64,000 nt of DNA from Lineus longissimus (Eukaryota; Nemertea; Pilidiophora; Heteronemertea; Lineidae), in the NCBI RefSeq assembly GCF_910592395.1, contig NC_088324.1:9202953-9266952 (forward strand), given 5' to 3'. This document shows, piece by piece, positions 25,930 through 38,500 of this stretch. Made by a program: the position numbers and the translations under genes. Under the pieces are notes generated by a model. It ran no database searches. It saw nothing but the letters and a program-made list of their open reading frames with translations, and was not told the origin of the DNA. Positions within the stretch are counted from its first letter, which is position 1, and the number at the start of each line of letters is the position of its first letter.

Positions 25930-26180
25930 AAATATGATGTCCGTGATGGTGGTGGTGCCACGGAGTATATAAATATGATGTCCGTGAAGGTGGTGGTGCC
26001 ACGGAGTATATAAATATGATGATGTCCGTGATGGTGGTGGTGCCACGGAGTATATAAATATGATGTCCGTGAAGGTGGTGGTGCCACGGAGTATATAAAT
26101 ATGATGTCTGTGATGGTGGTGGTGCCACGGAGTATATAAATATGATGTCCGTGATGGTGGTGGTGCCACGGAGTATATAA
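25930..26180. repeat. 41-bp tandem repeat, six copies
   Basis: Units AAATATGATGTCCGTGATGG, TGGTGGTGCCACGGAGTATA, T start at 25930, 25971, 26012 (44 bp, with an extra GAT), 26056, 26097 and 26138. CCGTG ... CACGG in each unit can pair. Confidence 0.95.
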
Positions 26181-26184
26181 ATAT

Positions 26185-29100
26185 AATGATATTAATGAAT
26201 AGTAAAATATCTATACCAAGCAACATGATACCCTTAACTGGCATTTGTTGGTTAAAGATGGACATATTTCATGTCTGGAACTGCATCACTTCTTCCCTTA
26301 TGCTCATTTTTTATTCTAACTGTCATCACTGGATGTCTATAAAGTTGAGAAAAACCTTTAATGAGCTGTGCCTTTAATTTTTCTAAGCGTATAAGTAATG
26401 AATTCTTAATACAAAATCAAAAAGAGTTTTTTATGTGGCCGATGACGCAGAGCTCGCTGATCGCTACAGTAGCTGCCAACAAAAACGTGCTCAATTGCGT
26501 TGTATACACGCCATGTTGTATGGATTTCCGAATATTTCTAAATAGTCAGCCAGAAGATAGCAAGGAGAAATCCTCAGAAGTCTCAAAGGAGTTCAAACGG
26601 TGTGTTTTCGTTCCATGCAGGGCATTTCATCATTGCTGTCAAAATTATAGTATGTTCTCCTCTTTTTATTTCAGAGGATAAAATGTCCCTTTTTTTTAAA
26701 AATTATGCTTAATGGGGTATTGAAAATTACTATTTAAAGTGCTCAGTTTATAATGTGCACTTAACTGGTAGTTTTTGCTTGAGATTCTCAACAATTTGCA
26801 AAAGTCAAAAGGATTGAGAATGAAAAGCAGATTTTCATTACCCTTACTTGTATCCCAACCTATGAACCTAGGCTTAGTTTGAAGGGAGAGCATTTGATAT
26901 ACACCTGCACCTTTCGCTCCTCAAATCCTTTTAGCTCGTCCGAAGGGCTGCTCTTTGAGAGGATGCATTTGCTGTATGATATTTGTATTGCCTTCTGCAC
27001 CATAAACTTTTCCTGTATTGTATGTATTGCTCTGTCTTGTTTCCAACAAAAATGGACAAGGACATCGTCCTTGTCCGTTTCTGATGCCATGTATTTTATC
27101 AAAGTGTATGAATGTATTTTATTGTCGAATTGCTTGGGGTCATTGTTAGGAATGCTCTTCCCTTCACCACAGTCACTTCTGTCTGCGCGCTGGCTGTGGT
27201 CTGCTTCTGAGGAGGGGGGTAGGCTTATTTTTTTCTCACCTCCCAGCACTTGCTCTGCACATTTTCTAAAGCTGAATGAAATCATAATAAAAACGATCGA
27301 CTCATACCTCCCATATTTTGGGGTGGGTGGGATATTTTGTTCAGCTTTGGACATATTGTATATTTTGAAATGTAAGTTCCGAAATACCGATAGCAAGTAT
27401 CCAGGACGCATCACATAATCGTACGGGGGGGGGGGGGGAGTGGGGGGAGGCTTATGGTCAATAATCAACCTAGTGACCTAGCCAGATATTTCTTGTGGCT
27501 GAACAACAAATTTGAGAGGAAATGTAGATCTAAAATCTTTTGAAAGAGTACGAAACTGGAAATATCATGGGTGGGGAGCAGACTTGAGACTGTAGAGAAT
27601 GATCCTTTGTCATTGTTTGTCAGTTGCAGCAACTTTGAAAGGGCTGATATGTGATTATGCCAAGGGGCATGAAATGAAACCTAATTGATAGTCTTACAAA
27701 AGAGTACTTTGCTTTCGTTTTGATGTGTAGAAGTTTCAAAACAAAACATTTGGGGAGGAAAAACATTAATTTAGAAATGTTGTCACCAAATTGGGAACTT
27801 CCATCATGAATCTTTTTTGCTTTTCTGTATGAATGTTTCGCATGGCACTGATGACTTGCATCGGATAGAGACAACGAGAACAGAAGGAAGGAAGGAAGGA
27901 TGCCACAAAGATAGAGAATCCGATGCAAAACTTATTTTTCTAACTAAATTTGACTTTGGGGTATATTCGATACTGAAACATCATTTTCTTATGGGATGGG
28001 CGGTTGACATCACCAGATGAGTTCTGCAATTTGAAGACAAAAATCTGAAGCTCTCTTTTTCTGCAACTCCGCATATTTTCCAATGTTATTGGGAACATCA
28101 GCCAGTGCCATGTGATTGAAGCAGAATCTAGTTCTGTGGTGTCAATTTCATAATATGGTGTCATTTTATGAAATTGACCTTGCAGAGTCGGGTTTTGTTT
28201 CGATGTCATTTCAGGTGATGGATAAGGGGATTCTTCGCCAAAGAAGTCACAATCGGGGTACGATGGGAGGTGAGTGGTAACTTGTTTTGCTTAGTGCTTA
28301 CAACTTGAAGATCTGGTTTAAAGAAACACTCTTTCGCGTCCCCAAACCCGTGGTCCCTGCCACTAATTTGGTCCTCTTCATTCTTGTTCCAGGGTGCAAT
28401 ACTAATCAACTTTTGGATAGAGTTTCAGCTTCTGTGTCTGGGATGGGAAGGGGAAGAGAGGGTGTTCTAGAGCTATCAAAATATAGCTGCTTCAATGAGA
28501 GATATGGCTACTGTGAGGAGAATTGTAGCTTTGAGTTGAGACCGATAGCTTCGGAGACAGAGAGAGGTGGATTTATAGATGATCTTGCAACTCTGTCTCT
28601 CAGCCCAGTTTCATTTGCCAACAACCATATTCGTATCGGCAAATGAAGCACCTGTAAGTTCCAGCCTGCTATTGAAGGGGGTGGGGAGGGGGTGGTCAAG
28701 AAATGGATTCTATGTCACTTTGCACCACTGACATGTTCTTGTAACCCAGACTTTTCCTCAATCAGCTTAAAGCACACCAGGCATGGATCCAGACCCTGAA
28801 TTTGAAAAATTCACTTTAAGTTTACCTTGCATTTTTGGAAATTGATGTGAAAACACCAAGGTGAACTCTACCTCAGACTCCTGGATCCACCATTGAGTGC
28901 CAATAAAAACATCCTTTGATTTCTTCAAAATTCTAACTTGGCCTAAAGATGCTGCTCTTAAAATTGTCAGGATTACTACATCCAGTGGAACAACATCAAT
29001 CTGAATCATACCTCAAAAATACATCGTCAAAATATTTGACATTTTCAAAGATGTAAAACTCTCCTGCAAATGTATATCATGATAAATATTGCATCATGAT

Positions 29101-29390
29101 ACATTCAATTCCTTTAGATTCAGATTAAAGCTTGCACTTTTAACTTGCACTATTTTTTTGTGGGGGGTGTCAAACATATATCGATGATGTTTTCAAGTGG
29201 TCTCTTGGACTGTGGCATTGCTTTCTCATGGGAGGTAGTGAATGTAATCAATTAGTCCGAGGGACTACACCTCATACCATACTTGTGATACTGTGGACCG
29301 ACCGATTGCAGTTAAAACGAAAATTTGTGTTTCATTATGGCCTTATGATCTTGATACTATGGGTGTTCTGTCAGATACACTAATCACACT
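26185..29390. other. Non-coding, no gene supported
   Basis: The longest frames (26860-27468 on -, 26879-27418 on +) overlap each other antisense, contain homopolymer-encoded runs and show no domain. A long G run lies at 27424-27437. Confidence 0.5.
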
Positions 29391-29394
29391 AATG

Positions 29395-29985
29395 AAAGAC
29401 AGCTTGGCTTGCTGTCTAGAGTGCAACACAGTTTGGATTTTGTATTAAAAAGACGGAAGCTAGCTTGTTGTCTCAGACGCAACCGTTAGGATTCTGCAAA
29501 AAATAGAGCTTGTTTGCTTGGGTGATTTGCTACAGGTGTTGCACAATTTGGAATTTGCAAAAGACAGTTTTTTTGCTGTCTCAGGTGCAACATTGAGGAC
29601 TCCTCAAAAAGACAGCTTGTTTTGCTGTCTAAGGTGCAACATTGAGGAATCCTCAAAAAGACAGCTTGTTTTGCTGTCTAAGGTGCAACATTGAGGAATC
29701 CTCAAAAAGACAGCTTGTTTTGCTCTCTCAGGTGCAACATTGAGGAATCCTCAAAAAGACAGCTTGTTTTGCTCTCTCAGGTGCGACATTGAGGAATCCT
29801 CAAAAAGACAGCTTGTTTTGCTCTCTCGGGTGCATCATTGAGGAATCCTCAAAAAGACGGCTTATTTTGTTGCCTCACGTGCAACATTGAGGAATGCTCA
29901 AAAAGACAGCTTGTTTTGCTGCCTCAGGTCCAACATTGAGGAATCCTCAAAAAGACAGCTTGTTTTGCTGTCTCAGGTGCAATAG
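29395..29985. repeat. 49-bp tandem repeat, about nine clear and three decayed copies
   Basis: The unit reads GACAGCTTGTTTTGCTGTCT, CAGGTGCAACATTGAGGAAT and CCTCAAAAA; clear copies begin at 29611, 29660, 29709 and onward at 49-bp steps. The left end (29395-29560) holds degenerate copies with longer spacing. GACAGC ... GCTGTC within each unit can form a short hairpin. Confidence 0.95.
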
Positions 29986-30263
29986 TTATGAAGCCACAAA
30001 AGGGTTGTTTGCTATCCAATGTGTGATACAATTTGGAATCGGCAAAACACAGTTACTCTAGATATGTACCACATTTTTTAATCGGTAAAAAACAGGTTAT
30101 TGTGCCATCTTAGCCATAAAACAAGGGTGTATTACTAGTCCTGCCATATTGAGACAAAAATGCTTTGAGCAAACTTGTCTCTGGTACAAATCAGTAGTTA
30201 CAGTTCAAGACAAGTTATGGTTGCAAGCAACTCAATTTTGACAATGATGATACGCGGCGCTTT

Positions 30264-31440
30264 TCGATGGGCCATGTTTTTTTAGGAGGAAACATTCTCT
30301 GTCCTTCTCGTCACAATTTAAGGTAGTTACCAGGTAATGGTATTGTGACAGGGAACCCTCTCGGTATCAACTTGCAATTTTCTGATCGATGGCAGATTTT
30401 TTTCTGTCCTCTCCCTCTGCAGCGCTTTTTTGTTCGATGGGCCATTATTTTTTAGGAGGAAATAAATTCTCTGTCCCCCTCGTCACAATGTTAAGGTAGG
30501 TACCAGGTTATGGTATAAGTGACAGGGAACCCTCTCGGTATCATCTCGCAATTTTCTGATCGATGGCAGATTTTTTTCTGTCCTCCCTCCGCAGCGCTTT
30601 TTGTTTTTTTTGATGGGCCATGTTTTTTAGGAGGAAACATTCTCTGTCCTTCTCGTCACAATGTTAAGGTAGGTACCAGGTAATGGTATTGTGACAGGGA
30701 ACCCTCTCGGTATCAACTTGCAATTTTCTGATCGACGGCAGATTTTTTTCTGTCCTCTCCCTCTGCAGCGCTTTTTTGTTCGATGGGCCATTATTTTTTA
30801 GGAGGGAACAAATTCTCTGTCCCACTCATCACAATATTACGGTAGGTACCAGGTAATGGTCTTGTGACAGGGAACCCTCTTGGTATCAGTTCGCAATTTT
30901 CTGATTGACAGCAGATTTTTTTCTGTCCTCCCTCCGCAGCGCTTTTTGGGTTTTTTTGATGGGCCATTATTTTTTAGGAAGAAATAAATTCTCTGTCCCC
31001 CTTGTCACTATGTTAAGGTAGGTACCAGGTTATGGTATTTGTGACACGTAACCCCCCTGTCGGCTACTATTTTTCTGTTGGTTGATTTTATTTCTGTGAT
31101 TGTTTTTTTCGGTATTTTTCATTGCTGACCAGACCCCATGACCAAATTAAAGTCGTTATCTCCCTTAACATTTTGCGTATGACTCTGACACAATATTATG
31201 GTAGGTACCAGGTAATGGCATTTGTCACAGTGACCCCTCTCGATATCCGTTCGCATTTTTACGTGGGCTGATTTTTTCTGCGATTGATATTTCGGTGCTA
31301 ACCAGACCCTAGGACCAGATTATAGCTTTTCCTTCCACATTTTGCATATCACCCTGTCACAATATTACGGTAGGTACCAGGTAATGATATTTGTGACAGG
31401 GAACCCTTTCGATATCAGCTCGCAATTTCTCAACCGGCAT
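30264..31440. repeat. Tandem repeat, unit about 175 bp, five clear and two to three decayed copies
   Basis: Copies start at GATGGGCCAT near 30264, 30436, 30611, 30781 and 30958. Each then carries TTTTTAGGAGGAAA, TTCTCTGTCC, GGTAGGTACCAGGTAATGGT, GTGACAGGGAACCCTCTCGG and GCAGATTTTTTTCTGTCC. From about 31050 to 31440 only the GGTAGGTACCAGGTAATG and GTGACAG blocks remain recognisable. Confidence 0.92.
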
Positions 31441-31444
31441 TTTT

Positions 31445-33390
31445 CTACGATTTTTCTGGATTGATTTTCCGTATTTTTCGTTGATGACCAGACTGAAGGC
31501 CTTCCCCCACATTTTGTGTGTCACACTGTGAATAATGCACAAGTCCTTTGTCCACGGGGAATGTGACATCAAAACAAAGGCCTTGAGTGTGATACTTTGC
31601 CTGACACATTAATGTGGAGACAGGCCTTCTAAAAGAATTTTCATCTCCAAAACGGTTTGTATATTTTGACTCAAAAATGGTTTGTATGGTGTTTTTTCTT
31701 CAATATCTTTTCCCTGTATCCCCTAAATGATGAATGTTCCCTGGGTCTGCTTGAGTAGCTTTCATTGTAACCTGTGACAAAAAAGCGCATCAAAATGATG
31801 GTGCTGTGTCAAAAGAATATTGAACTGTTTAATGATCTTGTTTAGTACTTTCAGATGGCGCTTTTTATAGGAGACCTCCCCGTGGTAGCGCCGGGGGAAA
31901 CCTTTGAAACTGTGCAGTGCTCTTGAATTTTTAGAATGCCTAGTCCATTTGTGAATTCCTTTAATAATAAACCCCAATGGAAATTCTAGTGATGCCACTC
32001 CAGTGGTGATATGTAGAGTGGCACGAAATCCGACCACTTGAGCCTGTGTATATCAGTAAAAGGGACTTGTCAATCTCAAACAAGGCAATGCAGTTGTAGA
32101 TCGTGTCAACAGCATGTCTGCATGATGCGCCTCGTGGATGTGATGAGATGGGGGAAAATATGGTGTCAGGAAGGAGGCAGGAGATCAATTCTTTGCGGTT
32201 GAGCCTTACACAAGAAGGCCTCGTCGCCTATTCACAAATAGACCAGGCATTTTAGGAAAAAAAGAATTGAAATACATGTAGTTTATACAGGGTGACAAGG
32301 GAAATTTTGCGAATCACATCATGAATGGATTGGGAAAGTTAAAAGAGCACTGTGTAATGTTTCGAAGCTTTCTGCAAACAGCCTATCTTTATAAAACATA
32401 AAGCTACAGGATATAGAGTCTTGGCTCTGTGCATAAAAATACCTATAATGGCTTGGAAAAGTTGCCATGTCTTGTTTGTTTCTGGAAAAGTAGTTATTTC
32501 TAGATACTTTCGACTTCAAGGTTTCAGATGAAATTTAACATTTTATTCAACTGCTGCATGTTCTGTGTGAAGTCACCAAAAATTCGAGTGACAATCCAGT
32601 GCTTTACAGAGATAAACCCACCGTGGATTGACTGGAAGAGAAAGCCCAGCCTTTGTTTCAACATAATCGATTGTCTTTTTACATTTGAAGAAAGCATTCA
32701 GATTTGTTGTTACTGAGGACTGGGAGATATACCAACATTGATTCAAGTAAAACAGTCCTTGTTGCTGTTCGACTTCCTTGAACAAGACACTTAACCCCTT
32801 TACAAGGTCAGTGGGGCTCACAATGGGGGGATAGTGCATGTGCTCGATGTTCCTTTGAGGACATTGAATCAATGCTGCAGATTAGCACCACCTTTCCCCT
32901 TGTCACAGTGTCAGGTTTTAATAAAGGATTAATTTTAAAAATACATAATTTCTATAATTAGAATTTTATTGATCTTGGATATTATATTGTCCAGTTGTTT
33001 TCTAAAAATATTCAAGAAGATGCGACCAGAATACACCACATACACTCGGGACACTAGTGTTGTATTGGGAAATTATTATTTGCCGTCACTACTTTTTAAA
33101 AGGTAATGTTACTCCTGCAGTTCCTGGGATGCATCGTAATTTGACAATGGTAAGGCTCTCTGCTAATGAGTGATTTTTTATTCTGTGACAAGTGACATTT
33201 CCATGACAACATCACTATTAATGATCATCGGCAGCTTTTTTATCTCAATATTGTCATGTTCACGCTGGTCGTTGTCGCATCAATCAAAACTGCTTGCTTT
33301 GAAGCTGTGTCTGTCACCATTATGTAATATCATTTAACATTATGATGATCAAACCCCTGCAAAATAATTTCGAACCGTTCTGAAAAATTT
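31445..33390. other. Non-coding, no gene supported
   Basis: AT-rich DNA between two tandem arrays; only a SINE fragment near 32780 is recognisable. Confidence 0.55.
32760..32845 (+). repeat. SINE body fragment
   Basis: TTGAACAAGACACTTAACCC and CAATGGGGGGATAGTGCATG match the SINE body word order; no tRNA-like head is visible. Confidence 0.4.
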
Positions 33391-34862
33391 CCAATAAATG
33401 GCAGCAAATGACAATCCCTCAGATACAGTTGGAACATTGCCGGCTCTTTCCAATAAATGACAGCAATAATGACAATCCCACAGATACAGTTGGAACGTTG
33501 CCGGCTCTTTCCAATAAATGACAGCAATAATGACAATCCCACAGATACAGTTGGAACGTTGCCGGCTCTTTCCAATAAATGACAGCAATAATGACAATCC
33601 CACAGATACAGTTGGAACGTTGCCGGCTCTTTCCAATAAATGACAGCAATAATGACAATCCCACAGATACAGTTGGAACGTTGCCGGCTCTTTCCAATAA
33701 ATGACAGCAATAATGACAATCCCACAGATACAGTTGGAACATTGCCGGCTCTTTCCAATAAATGACAGCAATAATGACAATCCCACAGATACAGTTGGAA
33801 CGTTGCCGGCTCTTTCCAATAAATGACAGCAATAATGACAATCCCACAGATACAGTTGGAACGTTGCCGGCTCTTTCCAATAAATGACAACAATAATGAC
33901 AATCCCACAGATACAGTTGGAACGTTGCCGGCTCTTTCCAATAAATGACAGCAATAATGACAATCCCACAGATACAGTTGGAACGTTGCCGGCTCTTTCC
34001 AATAAATGACAGCAATAATGACAATCCCACAGATACAGTTGGAACGTTGCCGGCTCTTTCCAATAAATGACAGCAATAATGACAATCCCACAGATACAGT
34101 TGGAACGTTGCCGGCTCTTTCCAATAAATGACAGCAATAATGACAATCCCACAGATACAGTTGGAACATTGCCGGCTCTTTCCAATAAATGACAGCAATA
34201 ATGACAATCCCACAGATACAGTTGGAACGTTGCCGGCTCTTTCCAATAAATGACAGCAATAATGACAATCCCACAGATACAGTTGGAACATTGCCGGCTC
34301 TTTCCAATAAATGACAGCAATAATGACAATCCCACAGATACAGTTGGAACGTTGCCGGCTCTTTCCAATAAATGACAGCAATAATGACAATCCAACAGAT
34401 ACAGTTGGAACATTGCCGGCTCTTTCCAATAAATGACAGCAATAATGACAATCCAACAGATACAGTTGGAACATTGCCGGCTCTTTCCAATAAATGACAG
34501 CAATAATGACAATCCCACAGATACAGTTGGAACATTGCCGGCTCTTTCCAATAAATGACAGCAATAATGACAATCCCACAGATACAGTTGGAACATTGCC
34601 GGCTCTTTCCAATAAATGACAGCAATAATGACAATCCCACAGATACAGTTGGAACGTTGCCGGCTCTTTCCAATAAAAGACAGCAATAATGACAATCCCA
34701 CAGACACAGTTGGAACATTGCCAGCTCTTTCCAATAAAAGACAGCAATAATGACAATCCCACAGATACAGTTGGAACATTGCCAGCTCTTTCCAATAGAT
34801 GACAGCAAATGACAATCCTACAGATACATACAGTTGGAACAATGACAACTATTTCTAATAAA
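33391..34862. repeat. 61-bp minisatellite, about 24 copies
   Basis: Nearly identical units containing CAGATACAGTTGGAACGTTG, CCGGCTCTTTCCAATAAATG and ACAGCAATAATGACAATCC. The main variation is GTTG/ATTG, with a few CCAACAG for CCCACAG. End units are diverged. Every unit has an AATAAA on the + strand. The - strand has no stop codon in any frame, producing three overlapping artefact frames of about 500 codons. Confidence 0.97.
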
Positions 34863-35526
34863 TGACGGCCCTGACCAAGACTGCACTCTGATTGAAGCCC
34901 CAGCGGAGAACAACTGGGCTGGAGGAGCAAAATGTTGAGAGAAGCTGCAACAGAGGAAGACCTAAAGGCCGCAGCCAAATTTGTGACATCACGGATCTAA
35001 GAATTTGATGCTGCGTCGAATGCTAAGAAGAAGACCGCCCTGACAATGGTACACCAGCTGGAAAGTTGGAATACAGATTTTCCCTTTGCAGCTTATTCCA
35101 GCTCTGGAATTAGATTTCGTAGCAAAATCAAGTTCGGTTGCCAGCTTTCTGGCATCATCTGGAACTGCCAATACAAAATTTGAGTTTCTAGCTAATGCCG
35201 GCACTCTGGCATAGATAAATGATCTGGAATATTTGGAAATTCCCAGCTTTTCTTTTCGAAATTTCCAGTTAAATTTCACTGGGGAGTTGCACAATTTGTC
35301 CAGGAATTTGACATTAGTGATGGTAGACATTTTTTCTCTGGCTTCTTCAGGCGTCCCTTATTTTCATTCATGACCACCAAAGCCTTCCATCACAAGCACC
35401 AAGCAAATTTGATAAACACCTCACAAAAAGTAAGTCCAATTCTAATTGAGTGGATGAGTCAATAGGCAATGCAAGCAGCTCGCACCACTCAGCTGTTCAT
35501 ATTGCATGTTTCAAAAACTAGTCCTG
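34863..35526. other. 3' flank of the protease gene
   Basis: A 113-codon frame at 34989-35330 (-) starts with ATG but shows only reiterated CTGGAA/TTCCAG words and no domain; it is not called. Confidence 0.5.
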
Positions 35527-38500
35527 TCAGTAGTCGACGTAGTAGACGTAGTCTGTTGGAGCTACAGTTGCTGGTCCACCACCACCAGTCGTCTCCTGAA
35601 GTAGCCAGTCGTAATATTTCCCCACATCCACATAGTATCCGTACTTTCCTTTTCGGGCACACCCTTTCCCCCAACTGATTACACCCACCAGGAACGTCCG
35701 TTCTCGAAGCTTCATGGTATAGGGACCGCCACTGTCGCCTTGACATGCATCTTTCCCGCCCTGGAACAGAGGTAGCAGAGCCTTTAAAGGTCTATGCCGT
35801 TTGTTAAAAATTTGAAATTTGAAATTGAAATATCAAAAGTCCAATTGCGCTAATAACTACTGAATGTGGTTGTGGACAATACAGATACTACATGCCAAGT
35901 TTCAGCAATGTTGCATGCATGTCAACTGCACTATCGCATTGTGTGTATCTCTGCATGGTGATTTCCTGGCCACAATTAAATACTTGGGAGTCAATATTTT
36001 TTTTTTTTTTTTTTACAAAGAGTTTATTCGGTTTATATTGTACATGTATTTTACAGTTAAAAGCCGAAAGCTTAAACTACTGCAAAATAAAAATATATGC
36101 AAATAGTTACATAAGTTTATGAAGATACGAATAGTGACATAAGTTTTTTAAAGATAATTTGAAGAGATATACAGAATATATAATTGAGAAACATGTGAAG
36201 TTGATATGTAGTGAATTTCGCAAAAAAGAGAAAAAAAAAAAAGGATAGATAGTTTGGAAAGTGCAGGGGGGCGGGGGTGCAAGAGTTAGGAATGATCATA
36301 CGAGTTTGGGGTTGGCGGAAACGGAAAAGAGGGAGTCAATATTGTTTCATGGTTGTACTTACCTCTGGGACACCTGCACATATCGTTGTGTTTTTACCAA
36401 AGTGATAAGATGTGGCACTTCTGCATTGTGCTTGAGCAACAATTGGAACGTCCACCGTCTGAAACGGGAGTAAACTGATTAATAAAAGCAAAGTGAAAAC
36501 AGTGGGCAGAGCATAAACCAGAGTGTAGTCTGGCCAATGTGTTCTATTGTAATTGTCTGAGGACAACCAAATGGATCCCCAAGCTCCTGCCTACATTCCC
36601 AATTAAATATTCTTGGTCATTTTTACATTAAAATCACATTTTTTTACACGTCTCCGTTGCTACGAGGAAGTTCTTGTGGCAATGCAGTGTCATTTGTTCG
36701 ATAGAGAGATTTAGACAGCCCGAGAGAGTTGCACCTGTAATATGGAATTCGTCAGAACAGAGCATTGGTAAGAGACTCCATGTTTGTAACTATATAATTT
36801 ACACCGCAGTGGTTAGTCTCTGTTAAAGAAACTGGTAAATCGGTACCTGTAGCGTTTTAGCACCGCCTTGGTTTTTTTCGTCAAGTCTCCCCAAACCGAC
36901 AATCGTGCCCACTTTCCCCTGCTTGTATACATCTTCTTCCGAATAAAAGCTGCTCTTCTCCAGACAGGCTGGCTTAATCGAGTCTGAGTAATTCCCCACA
37001 GGCACACTTAGCTCTAAGATCGCGATATCATTGTCGTAATCGTCTGAAAAGTAAGTAAAACATTTTTAGAGGCGTGAGATTTACGATTCCACTGAATTGG
37101 AGCAGTTTCCTGCTCTGAAACCATAGATTCTCTTTCTTCCTCTTCTGCATTCAGACCACCATATCCTTGGCTCGAGCGTTGCAGCAAATCGACTCTTTGT
37201 TGCAGGTCTTCGGCAGTTCCCAACAGCTTTGTCTTCAGTGCCTTGTCTTCTTTCATGCAGAAAGTGACTTCAGGCGTTTTAGTGTCGAGTCCACATTCGA
37301 AGCAGTCGGATGGAGCCCGAGTCTCGTTCAGGTGCTGGTGGCCTGCAGTCTGCAGTTCCCTTGGCCTTAATCCAGTTGATATATGGAGACTTTCTCCCCC
37401 AGAAAAATGGAAATTCAAATATCAAATACAAATTTTCTGGGTATCTGAGGGCTAAAAGTACATGTATAAGTAGTTATACGCTGCTTGTGGAAAGACCCCT
37501 TGAATAATCTTTGTTTCCAGAGGGGGGGAGGGGGTTTACGCCTCCACTAAATCTGCCTTTGCCAAAGCACCCTCCTTTTCTCAGACACGTGGATCCGCCC
37601 TAACTTTTGTGGGGACACTGGGACTGAACTTGCAATACCCAGTACTTACTGTTAATTATATTTTCTTTTGGATGTCTTATCACACGGCTGATGGGAATAT
37701 TTTCATTTATGTCACAATCTGGCGAGTGGCTCCCTACTCTTATCGACACATCTTTCGAGGGGATCAATTTTTTATTAGGCTTTCCCTTGTAGAGACAATG
37801 GGCTGCTGTAACGACCCACTTTTTGCCTATCAGTGTCCCACCACAGTAAACTTTCGGCTTGTCCTAAAAATTGGAATTTATTTTCATTTCTAACATCCTA
37901 TCAAAACAAACTTTGCACAAGATTTGATGGTCTATGGATATCATGAGTGTAGCAAGCAGGAGGGCAAGGGGCAAATATAATGATTCAGCATTATGGCAGC
38001 GCAGGGCATAATTCAGCTTTAGGGTGAGGTAATAATTCGACTTGATGGTTGAGCATAATTCAGGGTATTCGAGGTTTTCATTGGGTGATTCAAGGGTCAC
38101 TATAATTTAAAATTATGCCAGGCAATAATTCATAATTACATGTAAGCCAACACTTAATTCTGAATTTTGTCTACTCCCGCCAGCCATGAATGGCATACCA
38201 CTTCAACACCTGGTGCTTACCGTCCTGCAGAGACCTACAAACCATGGTGCCGACCCTTTCTCCGCGTCTTTTCCACCAACAATCTGACTGACCACCCCAG
38301 CATCTGTGTTCACTTTTTCATCATCAACTTCCTGGATATATCTGTCGGACCTGCCGCAAACTAAAGGCAAACACACAAAATCATAGAGGCTGCTAAAAGA
38401 TGTGTATCAAATTAGTTTGCCAACTGCAAAATTTATCAAACTAGAAAAACAAACTGACATGCATAAAAAATGGTTTGCATTCTTTTCTCGGACAAATTCC

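Noticed and set aside
25818-26265. His/Pro-rich frames on the - strand
   Set aside because: Translation of the six-copy 41-bp repeat in different frames; no splice context.
26860-27468. About 200-codon frames on both strands
   Set aside because: They are antisense to each other, include proline and glycine runs from homopolymers, and show no domain or splice support.
33330-34978. Three overlapping 490-520-codon frames on the - strand
   Set aside because: They are the 61-bp minisatellite read in three registers; all three frames give the same words, and no gene features surround them.
34989-35330. 113-codon ATG frame downstream of the protease
   Set aside because: Composition is dominated by repeated TTCCAG/CTGGAA words and there is no recognisable fold; may be chance.
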